Source: Protea cynaroides (lineage: Eukaryota; Streptophyta; Magnoliopsida; Proteales; Proteaceae). From it: 64,000 nt of DNA. The notes below the pieces were generated by a model. It had not been told where the DNA came from. It ran no database searches and saw nothing but the letters and a program-made list of their open reading frames with translations. Positions 36,431-48,906 of this stretch are shown here, piece after piece. How positions within the stretch are numbered: the first letter of the stretch is position 1; every line of letters starts with the position of its first letter. The DNA lies in NCBI GenBank assembly GCA_028583415.1, contig CM053270.1:61841117-61905116 (forward strand), in the 5' to 3' direction. The translations under genes were made by a program, and so were the position numbers.

Positions 36431-36660
36431 ATGGTGTGCGTGCGGACTTGCGGCAGGGCATGCCTACGGGCCGGGCGGCTTAGGGGCTGGATCGCCTTGC
36501 GGGCTGGCTCGCCTTGCGGGCTGGCTGGCTTGGCGAGGCAAGCCCGGCTTTGCGGGCTGGCTGGCTTGCAAGCTTGGCAAGCCCGCCTCTTGGCCGGGCT
36601 GGGCTGCCTTGCGGCTGGCCCTGTGGCCGGCCGCTCGGCCAGGTGGGCTGTCTAGGTGGC
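36431..36660. repeat. GC-rich degenerate minisatellite
   Basis: About 230 bp built from variants of cttgcgggctggctggc, with several ggccggccg-type words, in a window otherwise strongly AT-rich. ORFs on both strands here are by-products of the GC bias. Confidence 0.7.
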
Positions 36661-37077
36661 ATGCCTCCGTGGTGGGTCCCACCTTCTTTCTCCTGGGTCC
36701 CACTTTCTCTCTCCTCTAATTCTTTCACCTCTTCCATGCTTCACAGTACCTGTAACAAAGCCATATCACCTGTAGGACTGCCATATCGCCTGTAGGGTCC
36801 GCAGACACTCTCTCTCATCAAACTGGACCCAGTTAGCCCAATTTGCCAACAATTACAATATATAGGCCAATAATATATATATATATATATATATTGGTTT
36901 TATTTGATGTGTATATGAAACTTTTTTCTCATCTTAATAGTGCATTATTCTCTTTCTTAATTTTTGTCTCATACAACACAGGTGCTTATTGTGTTCTTAT
37001 TAAAGCTTTTAAATTTTATCCTAACTCAATTCACGAACTTTTGTGGGAGTATATTGGTTTAATAGACAGGGCCCGAG
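36661..37077 (-). other. Internal 5' leader of a minus-strand gypsy element
   Basis: AT-rich with a TA microsatellite (about 36870-36893). Because the LTR at 37094 onward is followed on the minus strand by a primer site, at least the right part of this stretch should be the untranslated leader of that element. No gag is seen. Confidence 0.4.
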
Positions 37078-37090
37078 AGCTCTGATACCA
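37078..37090 (-). promoter_or_regulatory. Primer binding site (initiator tRNA-Met), minus strand
   Basis: agctctgatacca on the plus strand is the complement of tggtatcagagct. It lies three bases from the LTR edge at 37094 and shows that the LTR to the right is a 5' LTR in minus orientation. Confidence 0.9.
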
Positions 37091-37093
37091 AGT

Positions 37094-38122
37094 TGTCACA
37101 CCCCAATTCTGCACCAATTCTGCACCAACCAGAATGGTGTGATGAACCATCTATGATCCAACGGTTCAACCAGGATCTCAAATAGACTGTGTCCTTTTGC
37201 TTAAACCATACATATCCACAATCATAATAAGAGTAAATAAACAATAGCGGAAGTTTTTAATATTAATGAACTGAGTATCTAACAGTGATATCATAAATAA
37301 AATATCCAATAATCTCAAATAACTGAAGACATAAAATAAAATAATTTAATCAATTACTTCTTCTGAATAATCCAACAAATATATCTAATCAAAGACGCAT
37401 GAGTTGCACTCGCACAATGAATCATGCGACTCCATCATAGCTTTCATATCCATTGCTGCAACATGTCCATACATCAGAGCATTCACATAATCTTCTACAG
37501 TAGGACCTGCATCATCAACTAAAATATTCGACGTCGAAAGGGTGAGCACACATCATGGCTCAGTGAGCAAACAAAACAATGCAACAAACATATGCATGCA
37601 TTTAATTCATATCTTTGGTCTGGTTCATAAGTTTGCAATGTGCAATAAAAATGATTGGTGGCCGCCACACCTCTATATACGAGTGTGTGAAACCGCCCAA
37701 TGGATCAAACATCATTGCCGTCCCACATGCACCCATCATGGAATAGAGATAGAGCTAAAGTGTCTGGATCAAACAACGCATGACACTTCTCCTGATGCCC
37801 ATCCATACCAACACGTAAGCCCCTATTGGCGAGGGCTTGCAAACTGGGCTCGTAACTAACCAGTCCTAATGTCAAACAGTGTATCCAATGCCTCACCCCA
37901 GCATCCCTCAATACGTCCATAGAGATAGAGCTAAGGCCCCCCGACAGAGTCAGAGACTACACGGTCCGAGACCACCTCCCATGATGCCCTACAACGTAAT
38001 AGTTCTGCTAAGGTAATGGCGATACGACGATGTCAGTGGACAAGACTTGAGTAGAGATAGAGCTAGAATCTGGTGACCAGGATGAACCACGGTGTCACGT
38101 CCTCCCCCTGATGCTCCACTCG
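37094..38122 (-). repeat. Gypsy 5' LTR copy 5 (minus orientation, truncated)
   Basis: Starts tgtcacaccccaattct. It then follows the block order of the 52-59 kb LTRs: 'caaccaggatctca', the small Cys-rich ORF (about 37385-37540), 'gcctcagtgagcaaacaa'-type words, 'cctctatatacgagtgtgtga', 'cccacatgcacccatcatgg' and 'gagatagagctaaag'. It breaks off near 38122, so roughly half the LTR is missing. Confidence 0.8.
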
Positions 38123-39480
38123 CATGTGTTGTTTGGGTTCTTGCCCTTGTTTTGTCTGTAATGTTGTTTGGACTTCTACCCTTGTTTGTCTGTTTGTGCT
38201 TTGGTTTCCATCTTTTGATGGTCTAGCTTATTTGTTTGTATTTTCTTTTCTAGGTTCAATAAATTATCTACTTGACCAACCAAACACCACACTAAAAGTT
38301 AGATTTGCTTTAGTCGAAAACAAAAAATAATTGAAGGCGTTAATCAAAATATGTTGCTAAAGGACACTCTTAGAGGTGGTTTGATGAAAAAGATGAACAA
38401 GAAGCTATATAATTGTTAAACAATATTATATAAAAAGAGCGAAGAAGAGAGGCTATAATTGTAAGTCCAAGTAAAGAGAAGAAAGATCTACAAATGTATA
38501 GATCATAACCTTACTCTATACCACAATAAATTAGAAAAATCCTACATTTCTTTTTCAGTGGATTTATTTCCATTATATAATGAATGCTTACAGTTGTACA
38601 CAGAAGTTAAAATAGCAACAAGATAAGAGAAGGAAAAAAAAATCTAATATAATTGGAATGAAATTAACAATTCGATCTTTTCCGATGCAAATCTATGAAG
38701 GAAATAATATCTAAAATATATAAAGGAAATAAACAACTGGATCTTTTCTAAATCTTTGCAAAATCTCTCTACCATATGTGATCTCTATAAAATATTTTGG
38801 GTGTTTTAACATTTGGCAAAAGATTTTATGGTCTGTCGACCAGCTAAGGAACTCCATGGTATGTAGTCATCCATCCTCACAAGTGCACAAATCTTCACAC
38901 CTAGATACAAATTTTCATCCTTGTCTCCCCTCCCATCCTTACGCTCTTAATTTCTCTAGTCTCGGACGAGAGAACCTCTCCACTCAACATTTAATTCAGC
39001 TTGCCTTCTTATGGCAAAAAAATAAATAAATAAATGCCTTATTAGATGCAAAAGGTTATTTACACCCAAGGAAGAAAGGGTTCTTAATGACCTAAATAGT
39101 TGTGTTAAAGGACAATATTGTTGGATTAATATATTTTGATTTGTGTGTTTTTTTTTTTTTTTTAACAAACAAAATTTTTTTTTATGCAAAAACCCTATTT
39201 CAGGGGAAAATTTTACTCATCTACATTGGGGCAAAAAGTATTAAAAATAATGTGTTTCAATGGTGAAATCATGTACCTTAATAAATTCAAAGTGGACTAT
39301 CACTGATTATTAAGCATCTATTTAGTTGTGCATTATCCAAGCATGATGCAAGCAAATTTCAGCTTCTCAAAAGAACATATCAATAAATGAGTTATACAAG
39401 TTCAAACACAAGTACAAGGTGTGTAGAAATTCCAGTTATGGATGACCTAAAAAAATGACTATATCTTACTCAATATAGGT
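38123..39480. other. AT-rich spacer, nothing recognised
   Basis: No ORF, RNA gene or repeat structure that I can support. It contains long A/T runs and short chance ORFs. Confidence 0.4.
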
Positions 39481-40360
39481 CAGTGTTGTCGGTGGAATCT
39501 GATCAGCTTCTCCGATCCTCCCACATAGATGAAACACCTATACAACAAGAAAATGGGCGGGATATACCCTGGGGCCACTCTGATGCCAAAGTTAGGGAAT
39601 TTTGAAGACAAGCCGGATGGAGCTCTTAGTGATACACTAGAACTTCTTGAAGATGGGGGTTCCTTGAGATACTGGGGCCACCACCATCTTCCCTTCATCT
39701 CCGATGAAGTGAGACCTTAGAACCATAGAGAGAGTAAAACACAAAAGGATTAATACCTGGTTAGGATGTTTTTCTCATGACATGGAAATTCCCAATCCCC
39801 TTGCAATTGATATCCTTTTGCTATATATAAGTCCCAAAGGAAGCTTCCCAGACAAGCCTCTCCGCACCTACCACCATCTCGATCACCAGCCTCCTAGGGA
39901 ACAGTAGGTTTGAGAGGTTACAACCCCTTAGGGCGGCGCTGGGACGTCTTGTCAGCCGCTTACAACCCCCCTTGGCCTGCTTCGACCCCCTTATAGTCCA
40001 CGTCTTCCATATTTTCTGATGCTGGTCTCTGTCATTACACTTTTATTGAGTGCACATCCTGCTTTTTGCTGATTCGGTCCATGATATGGTGACCTGGTCG
40101 GTCAAATCAGCCTACTTGGCATTTATGGTTGGTGTTAGTATTTATGAACATTAATGACAGTCCATTAAATGCCCAACTACCCCCATTAATCGGTCCCATC
40201 ATGTCTAGATCACCCTGGGGTTAAACACGAGTTCTTTTTTCGAACATCTTTTATTCTCATTCCTCGCGCTTTAGATGTATGCCACGTGTCCTTTTCTCGA
40301 GGATCATCTTAAATTCTCCATTGACGATCAGATTTGTATCTTTTATTATTTTCCCCAACA
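39481..40360. repeat. LTR-like relic (probably gypsy)
   Basis: 'ctctgatgccaaagttag', 'ggggccactctg' and 'gatactggggccaccac' resemble phrases common in Tat-type gypsy LTRs. A TATA-like ctatatataag lies near 39819, and 'atgccacgtgtcc' near 40279. No paired LTR or coding part. Confidence 0.35.
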
Positions 40361-41318
40361 ATCAAATTGACCTAATTCCAAATCGTACAAAACAAGAACT
40401 CACGAATTTACAACTTTTGACAAAAATGTTTTCACATAACAATAATGTAAGGTATTTGAAATGAATCATGAAGTTAATACATGAGATATGATAGAATTTT
40501 AAAAAAAAATAAAATAAAATAAACAGAGATAGATACTCAGTTCTTATTGATACCCATAGGAATTGGTTGTCTTGTTAAACTAGTTTTCAATGCGCCGCTT
40601 TAGGCACGACTGGTAATTCGTTGGAAAGGAAAGAAATTTCAACATCGATGGTAGTGAAATGGTAGAGAGAGAGAGAGAGAGAGAGCTCTTTTACAGTTTG
40701 ATTCAGAAAAGCGAGATCTACACTAGCTGTTCAAATTTGGAGGTTCGTTTTCTTTTTCGTTTTCGTTTTCTTTTTCTGTGTTTCAATTTTCTCCTGTTCT
40801 TGTTTCATGTGGCTTCGACTGTTCTTCTGATTGTTCATTTTTTTCCTATTCTTTGTTGTTCTGTTTTCTTCGTGCTCATCTAGTGTTCTTCTAATTTTGT
40901 TTCATGTGGCACTGGAAAATCGAAATAATGTTTCAAAAGATGCTTTAGGAAGGGGACGAGTTTGTGTTTCCATGTGGGTTGCTCCATTTTAGCTTGAATG
41001 CGGCTTTGAGATTGCCATTATCTTCTCTATGCTCAACAGCCAAAACACTGGTGTGTTGAACATGGATATCTATTTGTTGGAACAACTAATGGGTTGATGA
41101 TTAAGCTTCTTGGCATTCTTTTTTCCTGACTGTAGTTTCTCTGCATCTGTATATTTGCAATGTATAAGTGTATGTAAATCACTCATCACTATAATGTTTA
41201 CATCTGAGAGGATTGGGAGAAAAGGGAGAGATATATACCTGTGCGGATGAGTTTGAGGTTTAACTCTTCTTTCTCGGGTGTATGGTGAAGACAAGTCAGT
41301 GACATTAGTGTAACATGG
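40361..41318. other. Spacer with GA microsatellite
   Basis: GA repeat at about 40665-40684 followed by a TTTCG/TTTTC-rich stretch. No gene recognised. Confidence 0.4.
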
Positions 41319-41329
41319 GAATTAAAAAG

Positions 41330-41498
41330 AAAAAGATCCTCTGTAGTGAAGCCATCCCTCGAGTGACGATCTCACCCACTCAAAGTAGATCAACACATAT
41401 CCCGATCCATTCAAAGTGCATAGGGATACACGCGGATCCACTTTGAATGGGTGGAATCCTCACTACAAAGGTGGCCTCACTACAGAGGATCCCAATCA
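41330..41498. mobile_element. Foldback MITE, 169 bp, 11 bp flanking direct repeats
   Basis: Near-palindromic: gatcctctgtagtgaagcc (from 41335) pairs with ggcctcactacagaggatc (41474-41492), and further in 'cacccactcaaagt' pairs with 'actttgaatgggtg'. gaattaaaaag flanks it at 41319-41329 and 41499-41509. Long inverted repeats with 9-11 bp duplications are typical of Mutator-type MITEs. Confidence 0.75.
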
Positions 41499-41509
41499 GA
41501 ATTAAAAAG

Positions 41510-41920
41510 GGTAAAGGGCAACTTTGTCATTAAATCAATTTAGTCGATGTGACGTCATCACCTAACTGACCTGTCCTAATGGACATGGATTATTTGTAAT
41601 AATCTTTGCAAAGAAGGGGAAGGTTGAGTAATTCCCTCCAAAATTAAGGAATTGCTTTGACATTATGGATAAGTTAAGGGGAATTGAGTGTAATTTTCCC
41701 TAATTCAAAATATACATCTTTTTGGTAATATAAGCATTGTCATGTCCCTTCTTGGTAGTCCTAGATTTGTGAAAACTTTATTTTACCACTTGCCAACTCC
41801 AATTACATTAAAATGTGTCATGTAAGCAAGAATGTAATGCTTTCTTTTCTTGAATCATGGAATGCATTAAAAGAATGAGACTCATTCTGGAACACACTCT
41901 TTTGCTCATTATGGTTTAGA
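41510..41920. other. Spacer, possible old MITE
   Basis: 41509-41703 begins gggtaaagggcaa and ends gagtgtaattttcccta, reminiscent of the outer element ends at 50117 and 61274, but its two ends do not pair well. Nothing else recognised. Confidence 0.3.
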
Positions 41921-42414
41921 CTAAGGCTGCAATAGGGTCGGGTTTACCGGGTTTTTTTAAAACCTCAATCCAACGCTGAGTACACTTAACTGGGCCTAGA
42001 CCCGACCCTACCCTGACTTAGGGTCTGAAAAATACAATCCTAACCCGGCCCTAAAGGCTGGCTAGGTTGACCTTGATTGACCCTGACCATAGCGAGGGAG
42101 AAGGGATCGAGATGATGAGATGTAGGGGTTAGGCTGAGGAGAAAAAGAAGAAGAAAGAACATGAGGAAGAGAAGCAATAGAAAAAGAAGAAGAAAGAAGA
42201 AAGAGAAAAAGAAATAATTGGAGAAGGAAGAGGAAGAAGAACAAGAAAAGAAGGAAAAAAAATAAAAGAGAAAGGTTTGGGCTGCGCTAAACCTAAAGCC
42301 TCAACCTTAGCCTGCTTAAGGCTAAAAATTCTGAGCCCTAAGCCGCCTTCAGGGTCAAGGTATCTCAGCCAGGCCCTGTTTGGACTCAAGGAAGGGCCAA
42401 ACTTGCAACCCTAG
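41921..42414. mobile_element. hAT-like non-autonomous element with purine-rich core
   Basis: ctaaggctgcaa at 41921-41932 faces ttgcaaccctag at 42403-42414 (10 of 12 pair). The subterminal halves also mirror each other ('gggtcgggtttaccggg', 'aaccctgacttaggg' against 'aaggctaaaaattctgagccc'). The middle (about 42100-42270) is GAA/GAAG-rich. No clear 8 bp duplication, so the class is uncertain. Confidence 0.45.
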
Positions 42415-43834
42415 GACGATGGAGCCTAGAATAGAAATGCCTCACTTTTAGTTTATTCTTATCCTAATTTAGGAGTACATTTTCTATTCAAAGATTACCT
42501 TTAAAGAATATTGCAAGAATGCATACCAAATACAGCCTAAAAGGAAAGAAGAAGGGAAGGAAAGGGAAGGGAAGGGAAGGGAAGGGAAGGGATCCCACAC
42601 AAAGCCGAACAATTCATGCTATTTAAGGTTGAGTATTGACATGCATGTAATTAGGTACTGCACTTTTCCTTGTCCCCACTCCCCATCCCATGAGTCATGA
42701 TCAGTCAAGCTGGCGGATTGCAGCCATTGCCATTGTCACCAACTACGGTCCATTGCTTCATAAATTTATTAAAAGTAACCTACTTGATGCCAGTATTGCA
42801 ACTGACCCTCAAGTTTCTGCATCTTCTCATGATCATCCTCCACCTCTCTCCTAGGATGAATATATTTTCTTTTCTATCTGCAACCACCATATCTGTTTTC
42901 TACTGATAATGATTAAAATATCTTCTATTTTTTCAAAAGATTCCCGTGAATATTCTAAGTTCTTGATTGGACTGCAAAGGGTTCGTTCTTGTTGTTGTGA
43001 CCTGAAAAAATGATGATAACTCAACTGCTCAAAGATCTCTCAAACCATTAATGTAACCTCTGAAAAGTTGGACTTTTTCTTTCAAAAAATTTGGTTTCTC
43101 TTAGCAATTAAAAAAGAAAATTTTCTTTAAACAATGGTTTAGGCATTAGAGCTAGAGAATCATAATTTCTAGTTATTTATTATTAACTCCTCCCCAGATC
43201 TCTCTGTGGCAGTAGCGCCTTGTGCACTGGCTACACTATCTTTTTATATTTGATAGAAGGCGAGCCTTGACTCAACTGTAAGGTTGCTCCGACTTGACCA
43301 GTTGGATATGGGTTGAGATGTAAAAACAGTCTCTTTGCAGTGGCGGAAGCCTCGTGCATTGGGTCTAGTACGCCTCTTTTTTATATTTGGTGGGTTTTTT
43401 TTTTCCCTTAAATCAGATCATGTGTGATTGGTTAGTATAAGATTTTATTTTGTTTGTTATTAGTACAGTCAACAGTAGATCACTGATAAAAAAAAAAAAA
43501 AAAAGGTAAATCTATACAGTATACACTTGAAATTTGAAATTTATTATTCTCTTAATCATCTTATTCAAAGACAACAATAATGTGGACATTGGGAAAACCA
43601 CTAGCTTCCCTTACAAGGAAAACTACAATCAGAAAGTATGGATATCATAAAATCTTATGCTTCCATGGTTATCCACCTGACACTTTTGACCCACACCTGA
43701 AACACTAATATATAGACGATGGCTACATAATTTCCTCCATTTTAAAGCATTGATGCTCTATAGCCGAAACAGTTGACCACAAGAACAAAAAAAACAGTAA
43801 AAAGAAAAACAGTAAAAAAGGAAAATGGATATCA
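42415..43834. other. Spacer downstream of the GDSL gene
   Basis: Contains a GGGAA minisatellite (about 42550-42590) and poly-A/T runs. No gene. The right ~200 bp should carry the GDSL 3' untranslated region and its poly-A signal, but I cannot pick a site. Confidence 0.4.
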
Positions 43835-45858
43835 TTAGGTCCTGGAATCAATAGCAGCAATTCTGGAATCAACGGTGGACAAGATGGTGCTTAGATTCCC
43901 CTGGAACATATACTCGCTGTTGCCGGACAGGATCTGTTGAACGATTACACGGTTCGCTCGCTCGCTCGGATGAAAGGGATCCCAGAATGCATAAATAGCT
44001 CTGTTTGGACAAAGATTTGATGCAGCAGTGCAGAGTCCAAGGCCATTGTAAGGACCCTGTCCACAACATGCTACCTTTGATGTTACAAAACCTGTTATAT
44101 CAATCATCAAGGCAAATTATTAGATATCGAATGAACCATGTTCTTCCGGTCTGGTTCAACCGGTTTGATCACACAATCTGGTCCAAAATTTGATATCATG
44201 ATGCCTGCTCCGTTTGCCTCAATGTAAAATGATGAAAAAACAGAAATTTTTTTTTGTAAAGTAAGATTTTCTATTGTTTATACCAAATGATTGAGGAGAA
44301 TTAACGAAGTCCCGTTTCATCTGATTCGTGTTAACAGCGAAGAAAACTTTAGTTCCAATCTCCCCATTGAGTTGGTTAATCATCTGAACAAGTTGAGGGT
44401 TGTAGAGCGCCGCAGCTTGTTGCAGCTCGGGGACACAAGAGCCGTTACGGCTTCGCTGTGCTAGTTCTGCCGGAACACAACCCAGAGGTCCAGTTCCAGT
44501 CACAAGAACACTACGAGCTCCCAAGTCATACAGCTTCTGCAAATACAGATTTTAGAACATTAGCATTTCAATAAAATTGCTAAAATAAAACTAACCAAGG
44601 GTCATTTTAGTCAATTCACTTCTCATCCAATGACAACTCTCTTCTCTGTCACCCCTCATCAGAATGTCAAGAAAACTGAAATCAAACCAATCAGCAATGG
44701 CCCAACCCATTAAGTTAATTTGTTACCAAATATACATATAGAATGCCAAATTAAAACCAGACCGATAACAGCTTATTTTCTTGTGTGGCTTGATTATATG
44801 ACCCCAACTGAAACGATACGTATCAAAACCAGGCCAAACCGACCCATTGACATCTCTACTCCTCTCTCTCTCTCTCTAGATTGCAGAGAGCCTTATCATC
44901 AGATATATTTGAGGAAGAAACTAAGAGAGACAATCATTACCCTTAGAATCTTTTTGAACTCAGAGATGACATATTTAACGTATTCAGGGAGACGATATTG
45001 ACGAGATCTTGCTGAACCTGGAACCAAGAAGTAGTTATTAACAAAGTCATTGCCACCAACAGTAATGAGGACAAGTGCCTGGTTCACTATCCGCTTCGCC
45101 TGGGCCGCTCCAACTTGCTGAGTCAACCGCTGCTGATGTTCTTGAAAGTACTCAATTTGCCTTGGCATCCTAATTATGTTTATCTGCAAATATATCACAT
45201 TTCAAAATTTTAGTGGGTTTTCTACTTGTAAAATTTCACCATCAGATTTGCATTCATCTCCAAATGAAATATCAGAACTACCCTCCTATATATTGAGGGT
45301 TATGTGATAACTCAATCCAATGAATGTGTATTAAAAGTAAAAGTTATAACCCTTGTTACATGCAGATAGACCCATAAAAAAAAATTAATTTATGCTTACA
45401 AATTGAACTCCGGTGTCATTAAGAACTCCGATTCCAGCCGAAGCAAAGTTGGCACCATTAAGTAATCTAGCTCCTGTGAGCGCAGGGCTCAAGTAAGGCA
45501 ATACAGAGGGCTCACGAATGGATTCACCTGATCATAGTACATTAATTTAGTTTAAGATGTAATACATTAAGATGATAATATAATTAGTAGTGTAACATTA
45601 GGAAGAAGAATTCAGAACTCAACTGATAATGTCAGGGATGATTAGCCCATTGGAGAAACGGCCGGTGGGTCGATGAGTCGGATAGTCGACGCCATATGGT
45701 GGTGAATCGGCACGAGCGGTGGTCGCCAAGTAGTTGTTGTTGCCAGCATCGACGAGGGAATCACCAAAGACAAAGAATGCTCTAGCCTCTACTTGAGGGT
45801 AAAGAGTTCCAAGAAGAACAAGTAGCGCAACTATCAAGGAAGCTAGAGGAAAATCCAT
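43835..45858 (-). CDS. GDSL esterase/lipase, secreted, five exons, 371 aa
   Basis: Secreted SGNH hydrolase acting on ester bonds of lipids or cutin-like substrates in the apoplast. It is close in pattern to the Arabidopsis LTL1/At5g33370 group. Exons: 45858-45624, 45527-45400, 45183-44941, 44536-44284, 44091-43835; all four introns are GT-AG and phases join cleanly. A signal peptide covers residues 1 to about 26. Block I is FVFGDSLVDAGNN with nucleophile Ser34, block II GANFASAG (oxyanion Gly near 103-110), block III GGND (164-167, Asn166), and block V DPFHPSE with Asp324 and His327. The full catalytic set and the length (about 360-370 aa is usual) indicate a working gene. The start has a TATA box about 70 bp upstream. 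Intron 2 carries a copy of a dispersed repeat. It is the only intact host gene in the window; its exact substrate is not deducible. Confidence 0.95.
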
Positions 45859-45924
45859 GGAGACAGTCTTTGAAAATTCACAACTTTAACAGCTGAATTC
45901 CCTGAGTTGGTGACTTGGGTGTGT

Positions 45925-45934
45925 GTTTATATAG
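45925..45934 (-). promoter_or_regulatory. TATA box of the GDSL gene
   Basis: ctatataaac on the minus strand, 67 bp upstream of the ATG at 45858, which would leave a 5' leader of about 35-45 bases. Confidence 0.7.
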
Positions 45935-47532
45935 TTGTAACCATGCAGAGTTAAATTATGTAGTAGGCCTTTTTAATGTCATTTCTACCCCTATATTAAA
46001 CAAAAAGCTTGCTACTTGCAAGTCATGCCATAGTTTCACACCTATTTTGGTGGCTACTTGGTTCCTATGTTTAAATTCTCTAACATCACCACTGTTTGCT
46101 AACCTGTTTTAAACCTCCATTATGGCCCAACCACCATAGGAGAACTAGTCAAACACGCTGTTTTTATATCAAAGTGGAACTTTATATGATTCTCATTAAA
46201 AATGTGTTGGTGATATGCATGTCCCATCATTAGTGGCATCACCATGATTTAGGACATGGTGTAGACATTTGTGTGTGTTTTTTTTGAGACTTCTTACTAG
46301 ATCTACTTGAATCAATAGGCAATTTCTACACTACTAGAGATAGTCAAATGAGGAAAAAGGAGAAGATGGTATCTTAAGGCACAATGTGAAGATAAGAGAG
46401 TTAATCCCATGATCACCTTGGTGTTGAAAGAGGAATTGAACACTGAAAATCGACATGGGATTAGTATTAGATCAATACGAAAATAATGATAGAGTGACAT
46501 GTGATCGATACTAAATTAAAACATGTTTAAAATGAAGATATCAAGTATCATAATGGTTTTCTGCAACGGCCTATTCTGCTAGATCCGATCTCAATATCTA
46601 AAACCATGGTGCATTCATTTAACCGAAGAACACCAATTAACTGGTCAAGGAAAATTTTCAACTTGTACATAAAGTTAGTACAATAAAAATAGTAAAGTTC
46701 GTTTTGTGTTCCTAAAAAGTTCATGACTTTGATAACTCAACCTACTTTGTGGAGCCTTTATATTTTTCATCATAAATGTTGGTAGTTTGGGTTTTGTTAG
46801 CTGTTTCCCTATTCTATCGCAAGCTGTATCAATAGTGTCTATTGTTTAGCTTAGTGGTATTGATCATTTTTTATCATCTAGCAATTAATAGCTAAATATT
46901 TTAGGTTCAAAATTTTTCTTCTTCCTTCTTTTAATGTATTCATGGATCCCACCAGGACTTCTACTCTTAGAAACATTATTATAATCTGATCAGGAGAAAT
47001 AATTTACTTCATGCATGGATAACTTAATAATTAAATTGATATTTATTTCCTTCTAAGATTTACAGGTTTCTGGTTTCCCTTTGGTGCTGGCTTATTTATG
47101 AAGAAGGCACTGAGGAGAGTTTAGACCTTGATAAAGTTGATATCTCATGTGAAATATATAATTGGTGGGGTTGAAGTTTAAAGGAGAGTAGCTGAAAACC
47201 ATCTCTTTGAAGCTGACAACTTCCACTTTCATTCTGTAAAACAAGGTATCTTTATAACTCTCAATAATACCAACTACCCTACAACAAACTCCCCCACTGA
47301 TTAACTAATACTAGGAACACAGTTCAATAAATCATCCCCACTATTTTCTCTAAGCTTAAACCATACAAACTGTAATGGCAACTTCTTTTTCAGGCTATTG
47401 AATCTGAAATTTAATGAAGTCCCTTTATACATAGTTTATCTGATCCACCATGAATTCTACCATTTAACTTTGAAGTAAAATTAAAAGGTATGTGACATTA
47501 ATATTGTACATTGCCTTAAGGGTGTTAAAAGG
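45935..47532. other. Upstream spacer of the GDSL gene
   Basis: AT-rich, no gene or repeat boundary recognised. It presumably holds the promoter of the GDSL gene in its left part. Confidence 0.4.
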
Positions 47533-47917
47533 GGGCTATCGCCGAAAACCGGTTGAAATTGATGGTTTAAAGTCTAATTGAATTGAACTAAAACTAATTA
47601 GTTTGGTTTGGTTAAAAACCGAAAAAACATTGGTTATGAATCAATGAGAAAACTGTTGAACCGAATATTTAAATCGAAAGGAGTACGGTTAGACTTAAAA
47701 ACAATTAGCAATCAATGCAGCTCTTGCCATAGCCAAAAACCGGAATTGAAATTGATAGTTTAAAGTCTAATTGAATTGAACTAAAACTAATTAGTTTGGT
47801 TTGGTTAAAAACCAAAAAAAACATTGGTTATGAATCAATGAGAAAACCATTGAACCGAATATTTAAATTGAAAGGAGGACGGTTAGACTTAAAAGCAATT
47901 AGCAATCAATGCAGCTC
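47533..47917 (+). repeat. 193 bp direct tandem duplication
   Basis: 'gaaattgatggtttaaagtc' at 47555 recurs at 47748, and 'agcaatcaatgcagctctt' at 47708 recurs at 47901, a constant 193 bp offset with few differences. The unit is GGTTT/AACCG-rich, like other old non-autonomous repeats here. Confidence 0.85.
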
Positions 47918-48645
47918 TTTTTTTTTTTTTTTCTTCTTCGAATGGAAACTATAATATAGTGGATTCTTTTTACCTGGATATATGTTTAATTTGATCGGAT
48001 TATACAGTTTCTTGGGATTTTTCGAAACGAATAGAATAGTGTTTTCTGATCAAATTCAAGGTTTTTTTTGTTTTTTTTTTTTTTGGTAGAAGCTCGGTTT
48101 TATCTTCATCCAATCTAATTGCCAACAATATATACGAACCCAAATCATTTAAACCGTCCATAAATCTAGAACCAATAGGACCTGATTACTATGTGGTTTT
48201 GGCTTTGAAACTAAGGACCGATTCTTATTTGATTTGATTTTGGTTTATAATATTTATAACATGAACCGAAATAAAACCAAATCAGTTCACCAAAACCGAA
48301 TTAATATGATGTTATTAGGATATATTTCTTTATTTCTCTTCACCAGGTTCCCCAAGGTTGATTGGTGTTATTAGAGTGATATTATATTGTCAAATTGATT
48401 GGTTATTATATAAAATTATTAGCTTTCAGATAGCATGTTTTGTGTTGTGATATGAATTTTTTTTGAGACTTTATTGTTATAATAAAATTTTAATATTGTT
48501 TTGTACCATGTTTATTAATTAGTCATGACTACCTATTAAGTAATAAATCTGTTCATCTATAAATGTTTTTATTTTGTTGGAAAAAAATTCATTCTCCAAC
48601 CGCATGATACCAAATATATATTAAAAAAAAGATATCAAATATACA
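47918..48645. other. Spacer, nothing recognised
   Basis: AT-rich with poly-T runs and 'aaccgaa'/'ggtttt' words. No gene. Confidence 0.4.
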
Positions 48646-48654
48646 TACATATGA

Positions 48655-48897
48655 GTATAGAAATCCTATCTCGCCTGAGTTTGGGCGGGAGAGTTGGCAG
48701 TTCGGATGGATGGCCACCACCTGGCTCTCTGGTGGATCTGAGCCCTCCATCCGAACCGACACCCCAGCCGACAAGCTGAGCCGATAGGGGTGTCGGCTCC
48801 AATGGAGGGCTCGGATCCACTCAAGAACCAGGTGGCGGCCATCCATCCGGGCCACCAACTCTCCGGCCCAAACTCAAGCGGGAGAGGATGTGGATCC
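48655..48897. mobile_element. Foldback MITE, family F, copy 1 (243 bp)
   Basis: Two arms of ~110 bp in inverted orientation (gagtttgggcgggagagttg against ctctccggcccaaactcaag) around a core 'cagccgacaagctgagccga'. The 9 bp duplication tacatatga is at 48646-48654 and 48898-48906. It shares its core and end (ggatcc) with copies at 61347 and 62453. The 9 bp duplication and long TIRs point to the Mutator superfamily. Confidence 0.85.
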
Positions 48898-48906
48898 TAC
48901 ATATGA

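Noticed and set aside
36431..36795. Overlapping long frames in the GC-rich tract
   Set aside because: They appear in four or more frames at once from a minisatellite and have no domain pattern.
38124..38330. 68-codon hydrophobic frame
   Set aside because: Phe/Cys/Leu-rich translation of T-rich DNA next to the truncated LTR, without start context or homologous pattern.
40659..40883. Frame beginning with an Arg-Glu run
   Set aside because: Translation of a GA microsatellite and TTTTC-rich spacer.
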